Positions 6,163 to 6,505 of a stretch of DNA of 6,505 bases are shown piece after piece. This DNA is from an uncultured Variovorax sp. (GTDB lineage Bacteria > Pseudomonadota > Gammaproteobacteria > Burkholderiales > Burkholderiaceae_C): positions 1 to 6,505 of the forward strand of contig CAIQMJ010000935.1 of the NCBI GenBank assembly GCA_903872875.1. The letters run 5' to 3'. The first letter of the stretch is position 1, and every line of letters begins with the position of its first letter. Below the pieces are notes generated by a model. That model was given only the letters and a program-made list of their open reading frames with translations, was not told the origin of the DNA and made no database searches. Position numbers and translations under genes: made by a program.

Positions 6163-6505
6163 ATGAACGACGCACTGCCTTCCATCGACATCGACGTGCC
6201 TTCGCTGACGCTGAAGCTGGCTGCGCTGCTGCAGCAGAAGCACTGGATGATGGCCACCGCCGAAAGCTGCACCGGCGGCCTGATCGCCAGCGCCTGCACC
6301 GACCTGGCCGGCTCCAGCGCCTGGTTCGAACGCGGCTTCGTCACCTACTCGAATGAGGCCAAGACCGAGCTGATCGGCGTCGATGCGGCGCTGATCGCGG
6401 CGCACGGTGCGGTCAGCGAGCCGGTCGCGCGCGCGATGGCCGCGGGCGCCATCGCGCATTCGCGCGCGCAGGTGTCGGTCGCCGTGACCGGCGTCGCGGG
6501 GCCGA
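6163..6505 (+). CDS. pncC: Nicotinamide-nucleotide amidohydrolase PncC (CinA C-terminal domain type), 3' end cut by window
   Basis: PncC hydrolyses nicotinamide mononucleotide to nicotinic acid mononucleotide and ammonia, feeding pyridine-nucleotide salvage in the cytosol. The 114 visible residues match the CinA C-terminal domain: TAESCTGG (32-39) with the probable nucleophile S35, AGSSAWFERGFVTYSNEAK (49-67), GAVSEPVARAMAAGA (82-96) and VAVTGVAGP (106-114). Long stretches are the same as I recall for E. coli PncC. The protein starts only about 30 residues before TAESCTGG, so it lacks the N-terminal MoCF/COG1058 domain of full-length CinA and is a stand-alone amidase of roughly 160-170 residues expected. 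The ATG at 6163 is 4 bases after the pgpA stop; GGTGA at 6154-6158 overlaps that stop and is a weak, close ribosome site. The C-terminal part is not in the window. Confidence 0.93.
   Translation, partial: MNDALPSIDIDVPSLTLKLAALLQQKHWMMATAESCTGGLIASACTDLAGSSAWFERGFVTYSNEAKTELIGVDAALIAAHGAVSEPVARAMAAGAIAHSRAQVSVAVTGVAGP

Noticed and set aside
5343..6344. A 333-codon open frame on the - strand across thiL, pgpA and pncC.
   Set aside because: It spans three recognised genes and two gene junctions, and its product is Gly/His/Arg/Gln-rich with no domain signal.
1..6505. CRISPR arrays, tRNA genes, insertion-sequence ends and transfer signs.
   Set aside because: No spaced direct repeats, no cloverleaf-like sequence and no transposase motifs were found, and base composition looks even along the window.

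Overview
This is a GC-rich window (roughly 70% G+C by eye) in which every gene lies on the + strand and the genes are packed tightly. Codon use (strong G/C at third positions) and the protein types point to a betaproteobacterium of the order Burkholderiales, possibly near the Comamonadaceae. That placement rests on remembered family resemblance and gene order, not on a search. Nothing in the window looks mobile: there is no tRNA, rRNA, insertion sequence, CRISPR array or phage gene.

Layout, left to right: the last 24 codons of an unidentified gene (ends at 77); a 654-residue membrane protein of the family databases call 'site-specific recombinase' (Gcr, SpecificRecomb family); a 423-residue CPA2-type cation:proton antiporter-like membrane protein with no regulatory domain; a YbdK-type carboxylate-amine ligase (GCS2 family); thiL (thiamine-monophosphate kinase); pgpA (phosphatidylglycerophosphatase A); and the first 114 codons of a stand-alone pncC/cinA-type nicotinamide-nucleotide amidase, cut by the window edge. 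Gaps are 14, 16, -4, -4, 59 and 4 bases, so most of the block is probably co-transcribed. The antiporter/ybdK and ybdK/thiL junctions are ATGA stop-start overlaps, which suggests translational coupling.

The genes do not form one obvious pathway. thiL, pgpA and pncC are housekeeping enzymes for thiamine diphosphate, phosphatidylglycerol and pyridine-nucleotide salvage. The antiporter next to a glutamate-cysteine-ligase-like enzyme might hint at a thiol or ion stress link, but that is inference.

The most useful second-look points are these. (1) A perfect 8-bp hairpin at 3396-3415, inside the annotated start of ybdK, overlaps an AAGGA Shine-Dalgarno placed 7 bases before an in-frame GTG; starting there gives a protein of normal YbdK length. 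(2) The antiporter appears to lack the membrane acidic residue and the GEF-type motif usual in CPA2 transporters. (3) The 'recombinase' is a multi-pass membrane protein with no recognisable recombinase signature. (4) A terminator-like hairpin plus T6 sits in the last codons of that gene. I found no clear evidence of an entirely new multi-gene system. No stretch longer than 300 bases lacks a gene.
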